A stretch of 24,325 nucleotides of DNA from an uncultured bacterium (GTDB lineage Bacteria; Actinomycetota; Coriobacteriia; Coriobacteriales; Atopobiaceae). Of the stretch, positions 22,196 through 24,325 are shown in pieces. The stretch covers positions 1 to 24,325 of the forward strand of contig CAJMPT010000021.1 of assembly GCA_905215465.1 (NCBI GenBank), given 5' to 3'. The position numbers were made by a program, and so were the translations under genes. A model generated the notes under the pieces. It saw only the letters and a list, made by a program, of their open reading frames with translations, ran no database searches and was not told the origin of the DNA. Each line of letters starts with the position of its first letter. The first letter of the stretch is position 1.

Positions 22196-23194
22196 ATGTA
22201 CGAGAATCTGAGTGACCCCATGCCCGTCAACAAAGAGATCAAGCTCTACACGGGCACCGGCAACCCGGCCCTCGCCGAGAAGATCGCCGACATCCTGCAC
22301 CTTGAGCTGCAGGGCCTGAACATCGAGAAGTTCGCCAACGGCGAGATCTACGCCCGCTTCACCGAGTCCGTCCGCGGCGACGACGTCTACTTCATCCAGA
22401 CCCTCGCTGGCTCCAACGTCAACGACCTGCTGATGGAGACCCTCATCGTCTGCGACGCCGCCAAGCGTGCCAGCTGCAGCAAGTTCATCGCCGTCATCCC
22501 GCACTACGGCTATGCCCGCCAGGACCGCAAGGCTGCTGCCCGCGAGCCCATCACCGCCCGCCTGGTGGCCAACCTGCTCGAGGCCGCCGGCGTTGACCAG
22601 GTCATTACCGTCGACCTGCACCAGGGCCAGATCCAGGGCTTCTTCGACGTTCCCGTGACCCACCTCACCGCCCTGTTCCTCCTGGGCGACTACTTCAAGA
22701 AGAACAAGGACCTCGACTGGGACAACACCGTCGTGGTCTCCCCGGACATGGGCCGCGCCAAGGCCGCCAAGAAGCTCTCCGACTACCTGGGTTGCGACCT
22801 CGCCATCGCCCACAAGGGCCGCCCCAAGCACAACGTGTCCGAGGTCATGGGCATCATCGGCGACATCAAGGGCAAGACCTGCATCGTCAATGACGACATG
22901 ATCGACACCGCCGGCACCCTGTGCGGCTCCGTCAAGAAGCTCAAGGAGATGGGCGCTGGCGACATCTACGTGTGCGCCACCCACGGCATCTTCTCCGGCC
23001 CCGCCATCGAGCGCCTGGAGGAGGCCCCCATCGAGGAGTGCATCGTCACTGACGTCATCCCCTGCGAGGTCGCCAACGCCGAGGGCTCCAAGATCAAGTC
23101 CATCAGCATTGCCAACGAGCTTGCCGAGGCCATCTACAGCGTCTACATGAACGAGCCCGTCTCCAACATCTTCGGCGGCGGCCTCAACCTGTAA
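22196..23194 (+). CDS. prs: Ribose-phosphate pyrophosphokinase (PRPP synthase)
   Basis: Prs (332 aa) makes PRPP from ribose 5-phosphate and ATP for purine, pyrimidine, NAD, His and Trp synthesis. YARQDRK (residues 106-112) and DLHQGQIQGFF carry the ATP and active-site residues. The PRPP-binding loop is NDDMIDTAGT (232-241). The segment SPDMGRAKAAKKL followed by AIAHKGRP is the shorter form seen in actinobacterial PrsA. The ATG at 22196 is one base after the glmU stop; AGGAAGGA lies about 12 bases upstream. An internal ATG at 22220 (MPVNKEIKLY) would give a conventional N-terminus and cannot be excluded. glmU-prs-pth is a common order. Confidence 0.96.
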   Translation: MYENLSDPMPVNKEIKLYTGTGNPALAEKIADILHLELQGLNIEKFANGEIYARFTESVRGDDVYFIQTLAGSNVNDLLMETLIVCDAAKRASCSKFIAVIPHYGYARQDRKAAAREPITARLVANLLEAAGVDQVITVDLHQGQIQGFFDVPVTHLTALFLLGDYFKKNKDLDWDNTVVVSPDMGRAKAAKKLSDYLGCDLAIAHKGRPKHNVSEVMGIIGDIKGKTCIVNDDMIDTAGTLCGSVKKLKEMGAGDIYVCATHGIFSGPAIERLEEAPIEECIVTDVIPCEVANAEGSKIKSISIANELAEAIYSVYMNEPVSNIFGGGLNL

Positions 23195-23239
23195 GAGCCG
23201 GCGGCCAGTCAAAGCCGGTTCGTTAGAGTCACCAAGCCT

Positions 23240-23266
23240 GCGGGGCCGTCCTTGTGGCGGCCCCGC
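23240..23266 (+). terminator. GC-rich hairpin between prs and pth
   Basis: GCGGGGCCG (23240-23248) pairs perfectly with CGGCCCCGC (23258-23266). Only TTCGTC follows, so termination is probably weak and pth is likely reached by read-through; no promoter is seen between. Confidence 0.5.
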
Positions 23267-23288
23267 TTCGTCAAGAGGGGAGAAGCGC

Positions 23289-23870
23289 ATGGCAAAGGCG
23301 TCTGCCGCGCCCGCGACCATAGCCATCGTCTGCGGCCTGGGAAACCCCGACGCGGACTACGAGCACACCCGCCACAACGCGGGATTTGCCACCGTAGACG
23401 TCCTGGCGGCCCGCCACGGCGTCCGTTACTGGAAGAGCGAGGCCGGCGCCCAGGTGGCGTCGCTGACCTGGCGCGGGGCCGACGGCGAGCAGCGGGAGGT
23501 CCTTCTCGCCAAGCCTATGAGCTACATGAACACCAGCGGAGGGCCGCTCTCTAAGCTGGCTCGGGCCCACCGCGTGGCGCCGCAGCAGATCCTGGTGGTC
23601 CACGACGAGGTGGACCTGGCCGCCGGACAGGTGCGCCTCAAGCTGGGCGGCGGCCTCAACGCCCACAACGGCCTGCGCTCCATTGCCGACAAGCTGGGCA
23701 GCCGCGACTTTGCCCGCGTGCAGTTTGGCATCGGCCGCCCGCCCGGAAAGATGCAGGTGGCCGACTACGTCCTGCGCGAGCTCAAGGGCGGCTTCCTGGA
23801 CGAGTTCAACGTGACGGCCGAGCAGGCCGCTGACCTCGTGGAACGCGTCCTCACGGAGGGCGCCAAATAG
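23289..23870 (+). CDS. pth: Peptidyl-tRNA hydrolase
   Basis: Pth (193 aa) frees peptides from prematurely dropped peptidyl-tRNA. The family motifs are GLGNP with Asn19, TRHNAGF with catalytic His29, KPMSYMNTSG, and VVHDEVDL with the helper aspartate. GGGLNAHNGLRS occupies the place of the usual GGSAGGHNGLKS. The start ATG at 23289 follows GAGGGGAGAAG. About nine residues precede the standard core. It lies downstream of glmU-prs, the usual neighbourhood. Confidence 0.96.
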   Translation: MAKASAAPATIAIVCGLGNPDADYEHTRHNAGFATVDVLAARHGVRYWKSEAGAQVASLTWRGADGEQREVLLAKPMSYMNTSGGPLSKLARAHRVAPQQILVVHDEVDLAAGQVRLKLGGGLNAHNGLRSIADKLGSRDFARVQFGIGRPPGKMQVADYVLRELKGGFLDEFNVTAEQAADLVERVLTEGAK

Positions 23871-23939
23871 TCGCGCTTATCGGCGAACGGCAATTGGCGC
23901 CCCCGAGCGGCGGCCGGCGTCGGCTGCCTGCGCTGAGGG

Positions 23940-23945
23940 TACAAT
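23940..23945 (+). promoter_or_regulatory. Candidate -10 box for the terminal gene
   Basis: TACAAT (23940-23945) matches five of six -10 bases. No -35 stands out 16-18 bases upstream. A start near 23952 would put the structured segment 23957-24015 at the very 5' end of the mRNA. Confidence 0.4.
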
Positions 23946-23956
23946 TGCGGATTGGA

Positions 23957-24015
23957 GAAGGCCGTGCGGCAACAGCCGTCGGGTAAGTCTGTGGGGGACT
24001 CGGTAAGCGGCCTTC
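23957..24015 (+). promoter_or_regulatory. Possible structured leader RNA (three-way junction)
   Basis: A closing stem GAAGGCCG (23957-23964) with CGGCCTTC (24008-24015) encloses two small hairpins. One is CGGC (23967-23970) with GCCG (23975-23978) over AACA. The other is AGTC (23986-23989) with GACT (23997-24000). The hexamer GGTAAG occurs in both junction strands (23982-23987 and 24002-24007). I do not recognise a described riboswitch. It stands about 37 bases before the ATG of the next gene. Confidence 0.4.
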
Positions 24016-24051
24016 AAAGAAAAGAGAGAGTGCAGGAGAGGAGTTCGCTTA

Positions 24052-24325
24052 ATGTACAAGATCCTCGAAAAGACGCAGTTCTCGGAGAAGGTGTTCAAGT
24101 TCCGCATCGAGGCGCCTGAGATGGCCAAGCACGCTCACGCTGGCCAGTTCCTCATGGTCCGCGCCAACGAGACGGGCGAGCGCGTGCCGTTCACCCTGGC
24201 GGGCTGGAACCCCGAGGAGGGCTGGGTCGAGTTCATCTTCATGGTGATCGGCAAGACCACCGAGATGCTGTCCACCTACGAGGCCGGCGAGTCGCTGCGC
24301 GACGTCGTGGGCCCGCTGGGCGTTC
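24052..24325 (+). CDS. Sulfide/dihydroorotate dehydrogenase-like FAD/NAD-binding subunit (5' part)
   Basis: The first 91 codons of a gene that runs off the right edge. The sequence MYKILEKTQFSEKVFKFRIE, then AGQFLMVRANETGERVPFTL, then MVIGKTTEML and DVVGPLGV fits the FAD-binding front of NfnA/SudB-type proteins (ferredoxin-NADP reductase small subunit, related to PyrK). RVPFTLAGW corresponds to the FAD-contact RxxS/T region. The partner in many anaerobes is a GltA/NfnB-like large subunit, expected just downstream. The ATG at 24052 follows AGAGGAG with eight-base spacing. PyrK is a less likely alternative. Confidence 0.85.
   Translation, partial: MYKILEKTQFSEKVFKFRIEAPEMAKHAHAGQFLMVRANETGERVPFTLAGWNPEEGWVEFIFMVIGKTTEMLSTYEAGESLRDVVGPLGV

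Noticed and set aside
20791..22242. Long minus-strand open frame across glmU (483 codons)
   Set aside because: It is antisense to glmU, has no recognisable domain, and its composition (Val, Asp, Gly, Ala rich) is what a GC-rich complement produces. The plus-strand gene explains the region.
22085..23326. Long minus-strand open frame across prs
   Set aside because: Antisense shadow of prs in high-GC DNA with no family match and no ribosome site.
23957..24015. Known riboswitch classes (cobalamin, FMN, SAM, TPP, ZTP, fluoride, guanidine)
   Set aside because: None of their conserved core strings could be found in the leader by eye.

Overview
The window is a high-GC, actinobacterial-type chromosomal segment and contains no sign of plasmid, phage or insertion-sequence DNA. 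Gene order (S10-spc-alpha ribosomal superoperon, type Z zinc S14, Adk with a Cys4 zinc lid, an actinobacterial-type PRPP synthase) together with the protein sequences suggests class Coriobacteriia, probably an Olsenella/Atopobium-like or Collinsella-like anaerobe. The genus is an inference.

Layout. Positions 1-9247 carry rplW (end only), rplB, rpsS, rplV, rpsC, rplP, rpmC, rpsQ, rplN, rplX, rplE, rpsN, rpsH, rplF, rplR, rpsE, rpmD, rplO and secY. Positions 9313-10724 carry adk and map. Positions 10848-14140 carry infA, rpmJ, rpsM, rpsK, rpsD, rpoA and rplQ, and truA follows. All lie on the plus strand. The superoperon is not one uninterrupted unit. There is a strong intrinsic terminator plus a candidate promoter between rplX and rplE, a strong terminator directly in front of adk with almost no room for a promoter, a candidate promoter before infA, and a terminator-like hairpin before truA. 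Several other cistron gaps hold clean hairpins without U-tracts, which are candidate processing, stability or translational control elements.

Positions 15077-20430 form a more accessory, envelope-flavoured stretch. It holds a two-repeat metal permease with a His-rich cytoplasmic or extracytoplasmic loop, and a one-TM protein that looks like a degenerate LytR-CpsA-Psr (LCP) domain lacking the catalytic Arg/Asp residues. It also holds a family-2 glycosyltransferase whose DxD motif is replaced, a canonical GT2 on the minus strand, and a divergent galactofuranosyl/rhamnosyl-transferase-like GT2. The three glycosyltransferases and the LCP-like protein suggest a small surface-glycan module. The two apparently inactive members are the most unusual items in the window.

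Positions 20479-24325 return to housekeeping genes: a bidirectional terminator, tRNA-Gln(UUG) on the minus strand, then glmU, prs and pth. The last gene is the start of an NfnA/dihydroorotate-dehydrogenase-like FAD/NAD reductase subunit, preceded by a leader that can fold as a three-way junction. GlmU makes UDP-GlcNAc for peptidoglycan and glycan synthesis and Prs makes PRPP for nucleotides. With Adk, Map, TruA and Pth the window is dominated by translation and its supply lines.
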